Under the pieces are notes generated by a model, which did no database searches, was not told the origin of the DNA, and saw nothing but the letters and a program-made list of their open reading frames with translations. The position numbers and the translations under genes are program-made. Shown piece after piece: positions 31,111-43,457 of a stretch of 64,000 nt of DNA. How positions within the stretch are numbered: position 1 is the stretch's first letter; the number at the start of each line of letters is the position of its first letter. Origin of the DNA: Homalodisca vitripennis (Eukaryota; Arthropoda; Insecta; Hemiptera; Cicadellidae); NCBI RefSeq assembly GCF_021130785.1, contig NC_060211.1, forward strand, positions 20,755,001 to 20,819,000, in the 5' to 3' direction.

Positions 31111-31224
31111 CTGTACCCATGTCCGATTTTCATACTCGCATTACAATACGACAGTCGAATCGATATGAGACGGCAGATGTTTTCATATGGAATTACAAGA
31201 GCATATGTCTATTTGCTTGTTTAC

Positions 31225-31289
31225 TTGCATTTGAGAAGATGTCATTGGAGGAAGAAGTGGTGCACCTCCTTCTCCCGTCGAGTAGAAAA
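31225..31289 (-). other. Candidate 65-nt exon, minus strand, unidentified
   Basis: The block lies between an AG (ttttacgtacggtag) and a GTAAAC donor, with one frame open: FYSTGEGGAPLLPPMTSSQM. The peptide looks like a linker region. The acceptor pyrimidine tract is broken by ACGTACGG. On the plus strand a 99-codon frame (31119-31418) covers the same bases. Confidence 0.2.
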
Positions 31290-31419
31290 CTACCGTACGT
31301 AAAAGAAAAAGTGTTAACTGTGATTCTTTTAGGGTTAATTTCATATAGAAAATGGTGTATTCCAATAATTGTCCTCATAGTACCACTTTTTTCTAAAATC
31401 CTATATATTTCTATATGAC

Positions 31420-33530
31420 TTCATCGAAGCATGACCCCTCCTCCTAGAGCCTAAATACAACCCAATTACAAAGTTTACATATATGAAAAAAATCCAAACT
31501 ATTTTTTAAACAATTATGTTGCATTAACAACTTTTTACGTGCACAATATAAACATTCAACACTGTTTAAAAATATACAAACAAAAAAGTAACTGATAACA
31601 CAAAAACTAAAAGATAAATAAAGTTTTGACATTCTTCAAAAACTTTGATTGGTTGTTGACTTCCAAATAAAACTAATAGGCTATAATACAATTGTATACT
31701 TTAGTTAATGTCCTAGATAAGTATCATAGAAGTTAAGTGGAATAGAATAATTTAGCGAATATTAAGTCTATAAGGTAGCTGAGATTTTAGTACTAGCTGA
31801 TGTGCCAATTCATAATTTCTTAGATTTAAATCGTTTTGTGAACTATAATTACAAGGTTTAGTTTTGCTTATAGCTTTGAGTTAATCACAAACTATATGTG
31901 GTTATCCAATTCTTGACGGGTACAAAGTTATTTAGATTTTCGTGATTTTCACGAGAATTACTTTTAGAAGTTATGAAAATTATATGTAGCCTAATCAATT
32001 AATAAAACTAATACCTCTCATGCTACTATTCTTGTACTAATATACAATCATTAATAGTACAGTAATAATTGAAGATATTATACTATATTGCAGCATACAT
32101 CTACTTTAAAATTGGAACACTTAGCGCTTTTATATTTTCACATGACCACCCATAGTTAAATTAATAAAAGTAAAATAGTAAAGAAATATTTTTAATAAAG
32201 TGACCCATTATCCAAAAAACCTTTTTAATCTAGATAAACAAAAACAAAAATCTAAAAACCTATAGATATGTTGAATAAAAAATGTAACTGTAATAAGGTC
32301 ACACATTTACAATAACTGATTTTCTCGTTATACATATAAAACGTATAGCCCAATAAAAAAAATTGTGCCTAGGGTTTGCAGGGCATTGAGAAGACTAGGG
32401 CAAACATTTATAATGTGTGTGTTTAGGTGTACTTTAAATGTGGTTATGTTATTTTTTAAATAAAGATAATAATCTAACATCAGTTTATGAAATTAAATTT
32501 ATTTTTTCTTATACTTTTGTAATTTTTTAAGTTCATAGAGTTTTTCTTAAGTCACAAAACTATGAATATTAACATCAATAAAAAAACATACATAGTTGTA
32601 CAAAAACATTTATGGCTTTTTAAATTGCAAAACTAAAAAAAATTAATGACTTAATATTTTATGGTTAACAAAAATACTAATATAATATACAAATACAATT
32701 TTGTTTGAGCTGCTTATAAAGACTCAAAATCTTAATTATTGTCCTAGTCTCCTCAGTATTCCTATTACAATTACATACAACTTACTATATAACATTTCTA
32801 TAAAAAACTTTCCGACATAACACAAGGAAATGGTCTACGAGCTTTGTTTTTCATTTGGTTGCGTCGCTTTAGTACAGTAAAACTTTTATTTATGTAAAGT
32901 TTTCATTAGGTTTTAGAATGTATTGTTGTTTTGTATCTGGATTAATTAAGGCTACTGGGGAGAGAGGCACTTATATTTTTGGATGCTCTATTTTATCAAA
33001 AATAATATTTATTGCTCATTAACCCAATTTACTTTTCTGAACCCTTATTTTTATAGGTCCTTAGCACATATGGTATGGCTAATTTCTAATCTATCACTTA
33101 ATAGCTTAAAAGGTTTGCTAATTTTCTATATTTAAATCTCACTTATCCTATCAGATATTGGGCTTATTCGGCTTATACATTCATCGAAACTAAAATAACT
33201 TCCATTCCTTCATTCCTTTTCAAAATGTGTAATTACCCTCCAATGTTTTTTAATTACTAAACATTTCAAACATGGCCTTTAAAGTGAGAAAAATAACCTG
33301 TCAAAGAACGTACCACCGCAAACTGGATTCAAGTACCGCAAACTGGATAGTATAAATAAGTATAATTGAAAGTAATTTAACCTTTTACATGCTATTGTTT
33401 TCCAGTTGGGAAGCGTAATACTGCATAAGTAATAATTAATTTTTCAAAGGTATGTTGTGTGTTGTCTCAAAATACACAGTTTTAATACCGAAGCAAGATC
33501 TTTTTCGCAACAATGAATTGAAGTAGGCAA
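31420..33530. other. AT-rich intergenic stretch, nothing recognised
   Basis: Very AT-rich for 2.1 kb with no repeat arms or exon islands that I can support. Confidence 0.5.
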
Positions 33531-33548
33531 TACTATGCCAGCCTCCAT

Positions 33549-33790
33549 ATGCCTGCCGTCTGTGTAGGAGGGAGAAGGAGGGGTGCAGGCCAAATTGACC
33601 AAATGACCCTTGACCCAGGTATCTCTGCTGACAAACATGCCGCCCCCTCATATTACACGCCTCATATTACTTCCGCTTCCTTATGTTGCCGCCACTCCGC
33701 CACCCCATGTCCTTCCGCAGATCGCCCTTCCTCTGGTCTTGATGGGACAGAGCCTGGGTAAAAAAATCCTACTGCGAGTTTTGCCTCGCT
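33549..33790 (+). other. GC-rich island with overlapping frames, possible exon or regulatory DNA
   Basis: Two plus frames (33549-33761 and 33610-33792) and two minus frames overlap. There are good acceptor contexts at 33570 (tgcctgccgtctgtgtag) and 33720 (cccatgtccttccgcag) and possible donors at 33619 (CAG/GTATCT) and after 33757 (GTAAAA). The peptides are Pro- and Ser-rich and not recognised. Confidence 0.25.
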
Positions 33791-34539
33791 AAACTTGATT
33801 GCCATTGGTCGCTTGTTGCAAGGAAACAGGCATTGTCATACTACTACAATATTAATTACTAAACTATACTAAAATGATGAAACCTAAAAAGGTATTAAAA
33901 CGAGAACATTAATAAGGCTACATTAAAATTCTAAAAACTCAAGGAATGAGTAAAAAGAATTCTTACTAGTCGTTCACGTATATTACTTTAAAGTTTTTTA
34001 AAGGGGTGGTTCTATCTTAAAGGGGAAGCTTATTAAACGATGTTTTTCGCATTAATTTGGAAAGAGTTCGAGGTTTTACTGAAACTATGTTGTGGAACAT
34101 TTATCACAGTTTTGTAATATGTGCCATGGCTGTGGATATCTTGTCTGATGTTGAAATTGTTTAAGTTAGATTTAGTGTATAGTAAAATATAATATATGTA
34201 TAGATTGTAAACTGTAAAAATCTATAATCTTTTAAAAAGAGGCCGGAAGTTTTAAGATGTCTAACTATACACATAGTTTTAATAAAATTAAAGTAAAATT
34301 TCCTGTACATGACTATTCTGTATGGAGGCACATTCTAGAAGTGCCTCCCATATCATCAGCCCACAAGAAATGTGCGACTAAAAAAACTATAATATGCTGT
34401 TCTCAAATAATTCTTACATAAATGTCCCTAAGTCTAAAAAACAAGTAATTTACCGTGGTGATTCTTTTACAATTGTGTTATGTAAGCTTGCCACTTGAAT
34501 TAATTGTCTATTGGAGCGGATTGTTATTGTTGGGACAAT

Positions 34540-35700
34540 TTAGAATAATTATAAAAAGAAAGTTTCCAGTATATAACCTTGCGGGACTCCATACTTACGT
34601 TCTTCACTGATGAAGACTTCCCTTTAATATAAACATTGTGCGAATTTTGAGTTTAGCTCTAGTTCATCTTCCTCTTACGTGCAGCAACTGTAATGTGATG
34701 CTGTCGCAGACTTTTCTTCTGAAACCTGGAATCATGTTCGTCTGAAGGGATCCAAAAATAATCGGGGACGAAGAATGAAGAAGCTCAAGCAAACTCTTAG
34801 CATCGTTTAGACATAAGAGACCCCTAGACTACTCGTACAAAACATAGTGCAATGTAGGTGAAGAGGTATTCTCATTATCTAATGAGGTGCGCAATTGAGT
34901 GCACTACGATGTTAACTGACACGGTCCCCAAGCACACGGTACAGCAACCGAGTCTACACAAATAATGCTGCACGTAAGAGGAAGGTGAACTGGAGCCAAG
35001 CACAACATTCGCATTGAATCAACCTTTCGCACCATAGCTGTCTTATCACTTAAATAAGGTTTGACTATTGATGTTTTCACTTCTTACTGCATAAAGTAAA
35101 AGATTTTTAATAAATATGTTATACAGTACACAATCAAATGCCCTAGTCAAATCGCATAAAACAAGCCCAACGGATTCTTATTCTTCAAAATTTTTTAGAG
35201 ATTTACCAAATAATTTTCAACTTGCTATTAATTTTTCCCTAAAACCAAATTGACTTTCCGAAATCAAATTGTTTTGTATAAAATATGAGTTTAGTTGTGT
35301 GTACAAAATAGATTCGAGAATTTAAGAAAAATAGGGACTATTAATACTGGTTAGTAATTTTCATGTTGTTCTGTCACCCTTTTAAAATTTCAACTATTTT
35401 AGAAACTTTAAGCAGATTTGAGAAGTAAACCTTAAGAAGGCATTGTATTGATATAAATGCAAGTCGTTTACTAATACAATGAATAGTTTGTTTGAACATA
35501 TAATTGGAACTCCAATACTGATGAAAACTTTAGGAATTTTAAAATTTAGAAACAATGCTACTTCCAATTTGGTAAAATGTCTATTTAAATTCCGTATGTT
35601 GTCGGTGTTAAAGGAAAGTGTTAGTATTGAGATGCTGAATTCATACTTGGTATTTTGCTTCAAATATCCTATCAGTATTCTAGTGTGAACTTAGAATACA
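34540..35700 (-). pseudogene. Non-LTR retrotransposon RT relic, split by a MITE
   Basis: Read on the minus strand, the RT core appears in order. Near 35690-35420 is the segment before the fingers. Near 35390 comes a NYxP..L.. piece. Near 35290-35220 is NNLISESQFGFRE, near 35160-35090 CDLTRAFDCVLYN then NLLLYAVR, and, after a gap of 440 bp, GVPQGYILE at 34602-34576. The gap is filled by a copy of the GAGCTAAACTC MITE (34637-35030). There are stops and frameshifts throughout. The clade could be Jockey or CR1; this is not decided. Confidence 0.8.
34637..35030. mobile_element. MITE family 'GAGCTAAACTC', copy 3, inserted into the LINE relic
   Basis: The best-kept copy. The left end is GCGAATTTTGAGTTTAGCTC and continues TTACGTGCAGC at 34637-34686. 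The right end is the inverse, GCTGCACGTAAGAGGAAGGT, then GAACTGGAGCC at 34969-34999. The inverted ends are about 46 bp long. The inside has the shared GAGGTGCGCAATTGAGTGCA block. Target duplications are not obvious. Confidence 0.75.
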
Positions 35701-36105
35701 TCTGGGTCAAGTTTAATGTGTTAATTCCTTGAAGAGCTAACCTATTGCCTAAGAAAGTTGACGATTGGTCAGTACCAATAGACTCGTCAGTTGTACAGCA
35801 GAACGTCCATGTATCAAAATAACTTCCGATACTATTAATTAAAAATACATCAACTTTTAAGAGTAAATCTCTTTCTAAAATCTGAAAAAATTGTACAGAC
35901 GTATTAAAAGTCGTACTGCTCCTGTAGGTATAGGTCTACATTTCAGTGGGTCATGGTGTCTAGTAGAATAGATCTTTTGCTGACATACTACTAGACTAGA
36001 CCAGTATTCGTGCGAGCAACTAGATCACTTTTCGACGAGCTACCTAGTGGATGGAAAAATAGGATCCACAGTTACTCATTTACACAGGACTTTCAATCAC
36101 ATTGA
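35701..36105. other. Spacer, possibly further LINE debris
   Basis: The minus frame near 35880-35760 is open for about 45 codons but matches no LINE block I know. Confidence 0.35.
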
Positions 36106-36560
36106 CAGCTATATCCAGGTTGGTTTGGTCGCCTTGTTTGCACTGGAAGTTCCTTTATTGCCGAGCGACCACTAAATCGCCAGTCACCTGGCGACCAAGT
36201 TGATCAACCTCAGACGATTTGCGCATGCGCATTGCTGCTTATGGGCTGTTTAGCCAGCAGTGGACTTCATCATCGCCGTATTACATACACTGTTTTTACA
36301 AAGTACAGCAGCACCAGCAACCTCCGTAAAAACTGTGTAATCGCTAACCACAGTTCAGAACATCTGAGATGGCATCACGTGCCAATTTCATTTTCACCAT
36401 CATCAACTATTTGGGTTGCGTAATTGGTTGAAAGCAAAGTTGAAAGTGCCAAAAACCAAAAGGCAACATGGGCGTTGCGCCGAGCAACCAGATCTCCGGT
36501 TGACAAGCGATCAAGTTACCCCGTGAGTACCGTGAGCTTAATGAGCAATGAGAGTTTAAA
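36106..36560. other. GC-richer segment with GCGACCA motifs, perhaps transposon relic
   Basis: TTGGTCGCC at 36126-36134, GCGACCACTAAATCGCC at 36165-36181, GGCGACCAAGTTGATCAACC at 36190-36209 and related pieces at 36480-36515 (GAGCAACCAGATCTCC, AAGCGATCAAGTTACC) are short variants of one motif in both orientations. The segment may be the body of an unclassified DNA element. A 63-codon frame (36232-36423) has no signature. Confidence 0.3.
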
Positions 36561-37725
36561 GTAGTGAATGACTTCGATAGTCTCGTTCCTCACTAAGCTC
36601 GATTTTTCTCATTAGGCCTTCATTAATAATCCGATGACAAATGTCAACCGAACACAAAGTCTGCGAAACCTGTTTGACCTTAGTCATTATCAAACACAAG
36701 AATTATGTTGTATGCCCAAAGAGACATCCCTTACCTCAACGATGTACTGGGGAGAAACGATGGCCACGGTCTTAGGGATCGGGATTTGGTTCTGAGTTAC
36801 AAATAGATTTAAATTTAGTTTGAGATTTAAATACTTTTTATTAGTAATGTTGGCCTTATACTGTACCGTCTCTTCCCCCTTATTCTGTTTGATATGATCC
36901 GCATAGTGATCCGTCAGGACGGGTAAATAACGCTAAAAAGGACCCCTTCGTAATAGTAATGTAATAATTGTTTTAAATTTGTTTCTTAGTTGTAATCTAA
37001 GCAAGTTTTTATAACATAGCCGAGGAACTAAGTATGGAAATTAGTTTGAGTGAAGTTAGAGATATGTGTCATATTTGGCTGGAAACATTTAATATCTCTG
37101 TTCGATCATGCGTTATCGCAAAAACGAAGATACCATGCATTTTACACGAATCTTCATCTACATGAAATACAACGAGTCCGATGATGGAGAATGTCCTCCG
37201 TGGGAGTTTGCTGAGCGTTAGCGAATATATTTACGTCGGTCTTTGGGATAATCATGATGGCGACGATATAATGATAGAATAAACACATTTTGTAAACAGG
37301 CAGAACTTAATTAAATGACATTTTAACATGTTGTGTTAGTTGGTGGATTCTTTACTAAGACTTTCTTTACATAATATCTGGCCCTACTCTGGTGTTTCAA
37401 TGTTGATGATGATGCAAGTCTCTCCGTAAGGTTTGGCTCAGCCTTAACAAAGCCGATAACTCAGGGTGGTATCTCGAGAACTAATTAAGCTGTAAACTTT
37501 AAAGTTAATATATTTTTAAAGTTCATTCCTACTGCTGGAGCGTTCTTAATATTAATCGTGAATCATGAATATCCTTCTGACGGTCTTCACTACTGCGACG
37601 TTAACACGCGATTTTTTCAACTTTCTGACATCATCAGGTATCCACGCATTAACGTTCCGTTGTAGGTTAAAATTAAAAAAAAAAAACTAAGTACACGACA
37701 GAATAACACAGATACATACACATCC
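36561..37725. other. Spacer, nothing recognised
   Basis: Mixed composition, chance frames only. Confidence 0.45.
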
Positions 37726-38160
37726 CACCTTCTAGTTGGACCCACACTGGGTACAGCTAAAACTGATGTTTCAATTAAATCTGGGCAACCTTATAGGTGT
37801 CCAGGAGCGTCACATCACTTACCGCAAATGTGGAGATTCCGGGGTGCAAAGGTAATTCGATAGATCTAGTCTACTACAGGAGATGAGTTGGTGGGGTTCC
37901 CTAAGAGTCAAATGTTCTTGCCAGCCTAGACATAAAGGTGTGCCACCCCCTGCTTGCTTTGACTGGAGAGGCTGGTTCAGAGCTGGCTTGCCCTTCTTGA
38001 AAGGGATCATGACTTTAGATTAGAGCACCAAACTTTTCCTCATGAATCTCGATAGGAGGCGACCCCTCCCAAATTTACTCATCCAAAATATTCTGTCCCT
38101 TCGGAAGCAGCACTACGATACTTATACGACAAGGTACAATTTTCTAAGCTTCTTGTCCTA
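37726..38160. repeat. 430-bp interspersed repeat, copy 1
   Basis: It shares with 40424-40860 a long series of blocks in the same order: GTCCAGGAGCG, CCGCAAATGTGGAGATTC, GTTCTTGCCAG, CTGGTTCAGAGCTGGCTT and TCATGAATCTCGATAGGAGG. By eye the two are about 80 percent identical with small gaps. No terminal repeats or coding frame were found. Class unknown. Confidence 0.8.
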
Positions 38161-38300
38161 AAAAAAAAACAAATACACAATACTAAAACTTTCAAAATAC
38201 GAATTGCTACGACGCGGTGGCCACAGGTTCATGCGTGCTGAACGGACTGATACATTCTGTTTTAAACATCGTTTTAAGTCACTTCAAAACAGCATATTTT
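38161..38300. other. Spacer before the probable 3' UTR end
   Basis: Nothing recognised. Confidence 0.4.
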
Positions 38301-40137
38301 AATCTGTTGTTTATTATTGAACAGTAATTTGTATATTACAGTCTAAAATTTATTATTTATAAATAAATATATATACAAAAGTCTCGATTAACTGAACCCC
38401 GATTAAACGAATTACCGGGGTATCCAAACCAGTTTTGATTTATATGATTACAAAAAGTAAATAACGCGTAATTTTATATCATTCAGGACCATGCACGTAT
38501 ACTTTTCAACTACAAATTAAATACTTTTAATTATAATTTTATTGTAATAGAAGTAATAGTTCTTAACAAAGTGATTACGTAAAGATACCCATAAAAATTA
38601 ATTATATCTCCGGAAATTTATTCACAAATATTGTAAAACTTAATTCTATGTTATCTACTATCACTATGTTGGGAGCAAAATATAAGAAACTACAATACAT
38701 TCATGTACACAATATCTATTTATTTATCATACACTATTAATAACTAAGTACTAGGATGATTTCATGGCACACGTTTGAAAAGGTTTAACCGAATGTAGCA
38801 TTTAGGTCAAATATAATATTCACAGTTTATGAAACAGTACAATTTCCAAACAGGTCTATACACATTAACAATATTTACAGTGGCTGTACAGAAATATACT
38901 CTACATACATTAATTAATACATTAACTACTGTACAAGTTTTAACATAAGAACATAAAATACAAATAAATATAAATGGTATATCATGATTGATCGTGGGAT
39001 GATGTTGGTTCATGGATTTATATATTTAAAAGTTTCTAAAACTGTATAAAAAATATAATACATATCGTTTAACTTCCTGTAGTTTTAAGTAAGTTAAATA
39101 TTTTACAATAACTGAACATCACAAAATTGTTATAAAATCATATTTTTAGGCTTTACAATTTTATACATTGTTATGGTAACATACAGAAAATCTGTTATGG
39201 TAACATTAACAATTAATTACTAATCTCATACAATTATTTATAAATAGTACCTTACGCATCTTTCGTTAATGGTACAAAACGCGATTTTCTATGATTACGC
39301 GGGATATTCTAAACCTGCAATTGAAAATATTTTCTTACGTCATTATTAAAGGTTCGGCACTCAAACAGCTATGGAACCCGTGTGTATTGTCAAATTATGG
39401 TTAAGTATTTATTTTGACTTTGCGAGAAAACATATCTTGAACCCATAAATAATGAAGATTGTGTGCAGATCTATAGAATACTTCTGATTGTGAGTTGTAA
39501 AAAGCATAGCATGCTTAATTCTTTGTTTAGAGCTGTAATCTATTTAAATGTACTTAATAATGTGCTTATTTTTACGAATTAAATTTTAAATATTGGATAT
39601 TTTTATTTTTGTCAGATTTATCGAAAATGGCGTGTTTAATACTGTGCTCTAATGTATTTATTGTTAATATTTTTTTATGTTTGCTGCTAGATAACGCATA
39701 ACTATAAGGGTTCAATAGACAACAGATTTTAACACCTCTTCACAGACTATTACATAATTAAATTTACTGCATCGATCGCTTTGGATACCCTATTGTATGG
39801 TCGACACAATATCAGGAAATGTTTGAAAAATATTTCTTTGGTAAATAAAGATGCATAATTTTTACAAACAGTAAGTATATCAACAAATCAGTACATTCGA
39901 AAATAAATGTATTTTTAATGTAGCAAATAAACAATATATAAACTGTTAAATTTGACAAATTAAAACAGGAACCAATCGAGGTAACAAATTATTAAATTAG
40001 TTAATTATTTGAGTAATTAAAACTTAGCTAAGTTTCAGCGGGTATATAAATTTATACTTGCACTAACGTCTAACGGTAAAAATATAAATGTTCATACTTA
40101 AACGTATAACCTTACACAACTTAAAGGTAAAATAATG
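38300..40137 (-). other. Probable 3' UTR of the 40.1-kb gene, AT-rich
   Basis: About 1.8 kb of very AT-rich DNA runs from the stop codon of the terminal exon to the 430-bp repeat. On the minus strand AATAAA occurs near 38352-38347, which could serve as the poly(A) signal, and UGUAAAUA (Pumilio-like) occurs near 38879-38872. At 38385-38424, CTCGATTAACTGAACCCCGA resembles the terminus of a pogo/Tigger element, so part may be transposon. The UTR extent is an inference. Confidence 0.4.
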
Positions 40138-40292
40138 CTATATAACAGTGGAAGGGGGTGGCTGGTTGTGTTGGCTGGGGTTGGCTTTGCTGATGTTCTC
40201 TACGATGAGACTGAGACAGTCAAGGCTGGAGGTGCCGCCCGGGGCATCGCCGGGGGACGTTGAGAGGCCTTGGTTCACATCTCCCACGTACC
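40138..40292 (-). CDS. 3'-terminal coding exon of an unidentified gene
   Basis: Acceptor cagtatgtatgattgcag precedes a 155-nt frame that is open in one phase only and ends in TAG at 40140-40138. After two bases completing a codon it encodes 50 residues: YVGDVNQGLSTSPGDAPGGT, SSLDCLSLIVENISKANPSQ, HNQPPPSTVI. The exon is far richer in GC than its AT-rich surroundings and its third positions are mostly G or C. The low-complexity Ser/Pro/Asn composition with one short hydrophobic helix (CLSLIVENI) resembles the tail of a developmental transcription factor, but I cannot name it. The upstream exons must lie at higher coordinates, perhaps beyond the window, across introns that hold regulatory-looking islands. 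Confidence 0.6.
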
Positions 40293-40423
40293 CTGCAATC
40301 ATACATACTGCTTAGATACATCCTGCAACACAAAACAATGTCAGAGATGGAAACTGAGGAAAAATAAGGTAAGTAGTAACGTACTATTTGACCCAGAAGG
40401 GAACACTTCTGGCGGGTTCATAC

Positions 40424-40860
40424 CTTCCAGTTGAACCTACCACTGGGCACAGCAAAAACCGTATTGCCACTTAAATCTGAGCAACCTTATGGATGTCCAG
40501 GAGCGGCACATCACTAACCGCAAATGTGGAGATTCTGGTCGATAGGTCTAGTTGACTGCGGGAGATGACTGTGGGAATTGGTAGAGTTTCTTCCCTAAGA
40601 GTAAAAAGTTCTTGCCAGTCTAGACATAAGGGTATGCCATCTCCTGCCTACTTTGACTGAAGGCTGGTTCAGAGCTGGCTTCTTCTTCTTCCTAGAGGAC
40701 ATGACTTAGAGATTTGTGCCCTAAAATCTTCCTCATGAATCTCGATAGGAGGCGGCCCCTACCCCCAACCTTACACATCCAAAATATCCTGTGACTCTGT
40801 AAGCAGCGCAAAGGTCCTTATAGGACTATTGCAATTTTCTAAACTTGTTGATCTAAGAGA
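40424..40860. repeat. 430-bp interspersed repeat, copy 2
   Basis: The partner of 37726-38160, in the same orientation, placed just inside the intron upstream of the 40.1-kb exon. The two copies thus bracket the exon and its UTR. Confidence 0.8.
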
Positions 40861-41209
40861 ACAAAACAAAATACATACGGTAATACAAACTTTTACAATG
40901 ATCACCAGACTCCTTAAAATTTCTAATCTTTGGATATTCGCCACCTCTAAAGTATCTTAACAGCTATAAGATACCTGATTTCTCAACCAGTATTATAACA
41001 ACTGTTGATGAATACTGAGGATCACCCATAGGCAGCTCCATCTAAAATTTTGGGAACGCATGGTCTTTGTATGATTCAAAAAATAGAAATTAATTAGCTT
41101 GGTGGAGCCTTTAACTTTTATGACCTTCTGGTCTCGAGGAATCGTCTACATTTGCGACCACGTAGTCTCTAAGACCCACAATAAGACCCACAAGACACTA
41201 AAAGGTCCG

Positions 41210-41612
41210 ATTCTCTGAGACTAACTAGACTGAATGATTATGGCATACTAGCCTCTAGTTCCGCCATGTATGTAGAAAACTTCACCCGATCTCTAGATTC
41301 TATTTACTAAAAGCATCTATTCTCAGAGACTAACTGAAACAGACGAATAGGGTCTACTAGCCTCAAGGTCCACCATGTCTAGAAAACGTCACCTGATTTC
41401 TAAGAGCCTCTATTCTCTGAGAGTAACTAGCATGGATGAATAGGGCTTATTAGCCTCCAGATCCACCATGTCTGTAGAAAACTTCACCTGATTTCTATGA
41501 GCCTTTATTCTCTGAGACTAACTAGCCTGGATAAGTAGGGTCTACTAGACTCTAGGTACACCATGTCTGTAGAAAACTTCACCTTATCTCTAGGATCTCC
41601 CGACCCTCTAAT
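41210..41612. repeat. Tandem array, about 100-bp unit, four copies
   Basis: Units begin CTCTGAGACTAACTAGC and contain GGGTCTACTAGCCTC, CCACCATGTCTGTAGAAAAC and TTCACCTGATTTCTA. Starts are near 41213, 41322, 41415 and 41510, giving spacings of 93-109 bp. Copies differ by 10-20 percent. Confidence 0.9.
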
Positions 41613-41875
41613 AGTAATTTTACGGAACCCTAATTGCAAACAAATTAGAAGTTATCTATAAACAACGTTTGCATTAGTCTATGAAGTAGTGGTAGATGGA
41701 CTTAAAATGTAAAACATGAAATAGATAAACAGCTCACGAAACATTTCTAGAACATGTCATGTCCACGAAACGTGCGGACACCGCTGGGAACAAATGGGGG
41801 CCAATTTACAACTGACAAACGTAAACACTAACAACTTTGTTAAACAAAAATACAACGGCAGGGAGTTCAAAGAAG
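41613..41875. other. Spacer, nothing recognised
   Basis: No structure seen. Confidence 0.45.
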
Positions 41876-41899
41876 GGAAAGAAAGGAGCCGGAGGGGGG

Positions 41900-42190
41900 A
41901 GGAAGGGGAAGTGGTTTTAATCAATTCCACACATCTTGATGTGTATAAATAGTGTGTGGATCGTTATCCGTGCAACGTTTAGTTGGAGCGATGTCTGGCG
42001 GAGGCAATGTCCCGTGGCGTGGCCGCTGGCGACCGCTATTTCCAGAACCATGCCGCCTGATTGCTCCCACAATAATACATTATTGCACGAGAAACGCGCT
42101 CGTATACATTAATTACACCGGTACTAGCGAAAGGCGGGGTTTACATCTCGGGCTGAAGGGGCAAACGTCCTATTCTTAATCGTGCTTTCA
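41900..42190 (+). promoter_or_regulatory. GC-rich island with TATA box, candidate promoter
   Basis: TATAAATA at 41944-41951 is followed 48 bp on by ATGTCTGGCGG (41992), which opens a 62-codon frame starting MSGGGNVPWRGRWRPLFPEP. The island is GC-rich and holds ACAATAATACATTATTGCAC, a small palindrome. The peptide is not recognised and may not be translated. A conserved enhancer is an equally good reading. Confidence 0.35.
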
Positions 42191-42307
42191 AAGCGTTACG
42201 TAAGTGCACACTATCTCCTCCTGTGTGGAAATAGCAAAACCCAGTGACTGTAAATTTAACAAAAACAGTCATTATACACCGCGTGGATGTTTAAATTTTG
42301 AAATCTC

Positions 42308-42830
42308 CACTAAATTTACATGAGTTTTTATCAAAAAGGTATTTCACTATTAGATTTCGCTTGAAATGACGAATTTTTGGAATCTGATTAATTATTATGT
42401 GGAATATCTTTTCTGTCACCATTTGCACCTGATTTCCTTTTACTGTGACTTTAATTAGTTTCCCCACTAAATTTACACGTTGTTTTAAATAAAAAAAGTA
42501 TTTTACTATTAGATTTCACTTTAAAGCATGAATTTGATTAAGTAGATTCATTACTATGTGAAATACCTTAAAGTGAAATATGTTTTACCGTTGGCTGCCA
42601 TCATTTGCACCTGATTTCCTTTTACTGTGACTTTAATTAGTTTCTTCACTAAATTTACAGGTTTTTTTTAAATAAATAAAGTATTTTACTATTAGATATC
42701 ACTTTAAAGCATGAATTTTTTAAGTAGTTCATTACTATGTGAAATATCTTAAAGTGAAATATGTTTCACTGTTGGCTGTCATCATTTGCACCTGATCTCC
42801 TTTTATTGTGACTTTAATTAGTTTAAAGAA
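42308..42830. repeat. Tandem array, about 180-bp unit, three copies
   Basis: CACTAAATTTACA starts copies at 42308, 42465 and 42647. TTTGCACCTGATTTCCTTTT closes them near 42422, 42604 and 42787. Copies 2 and 3 carry an extra TTAAAGTGAAATATGTTT segment that copy 1 lacks. Confidence 0.9.
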
Positions 42831-43455
42831 AACATTAAAACAAAGCTATTTTTGTAGCACTAGTACTGGAATATTAATATAAATAACCTTTTTTTACTTT
42901 TCAAGAAATGTCGATTTCTCGAAAAGTTGGCATGTTTTACTAAGGTCTTATTACGTTATTTTGCTAGTCAATAGCTGACCTGCCACTCCTCAAATATTAT
43001 AGTTAATTTATGGGACATCCTATACGTACTTTTTAGCATATTCTATTCCATTATACATGCAAGAGTGGTGAAAAATTCATTTTAAGTACCAGTACTCACA
43101 GCTATACCTAATGTTTTACGATCATTACATTTAAGTAAATTCCTTGTAGGTTATTAAAATCACTATATTCGTTATATTAAGAGTTAATAGTTAATTTGTT
43201 TACACTGTAATCATATATGACCACAAAATATGAATGTGAATATGAATCCCTTCTCTCAGGAAGGCACGTTAGTTAGGTGCCGGTCAGACAACTAAAGGTG
43301 AAGGGATGTGAAGATTTAAATTGCTTTATAAATAGGAACTCGCGCCAAATCCGTGAACGTTTTACTTCAAAAACTTAAATTTCAGTGTCACAATGCTAAT
43401 GAATCGTTATAAAAACGTTTATCTGTTACTACTAATAGTTTATCATTTATATGTA
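42831..43455. other. AT-rich spacer, nothing recognised
   Basis: No structure seen. Confidence 0.5.
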
Positions 43456-43457
43456 AT

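Noticed and set aside
36232..36423. 63-codon frame
   Set aside because: Inside a segment of short inverted GCGACCA motifs, with no domain.
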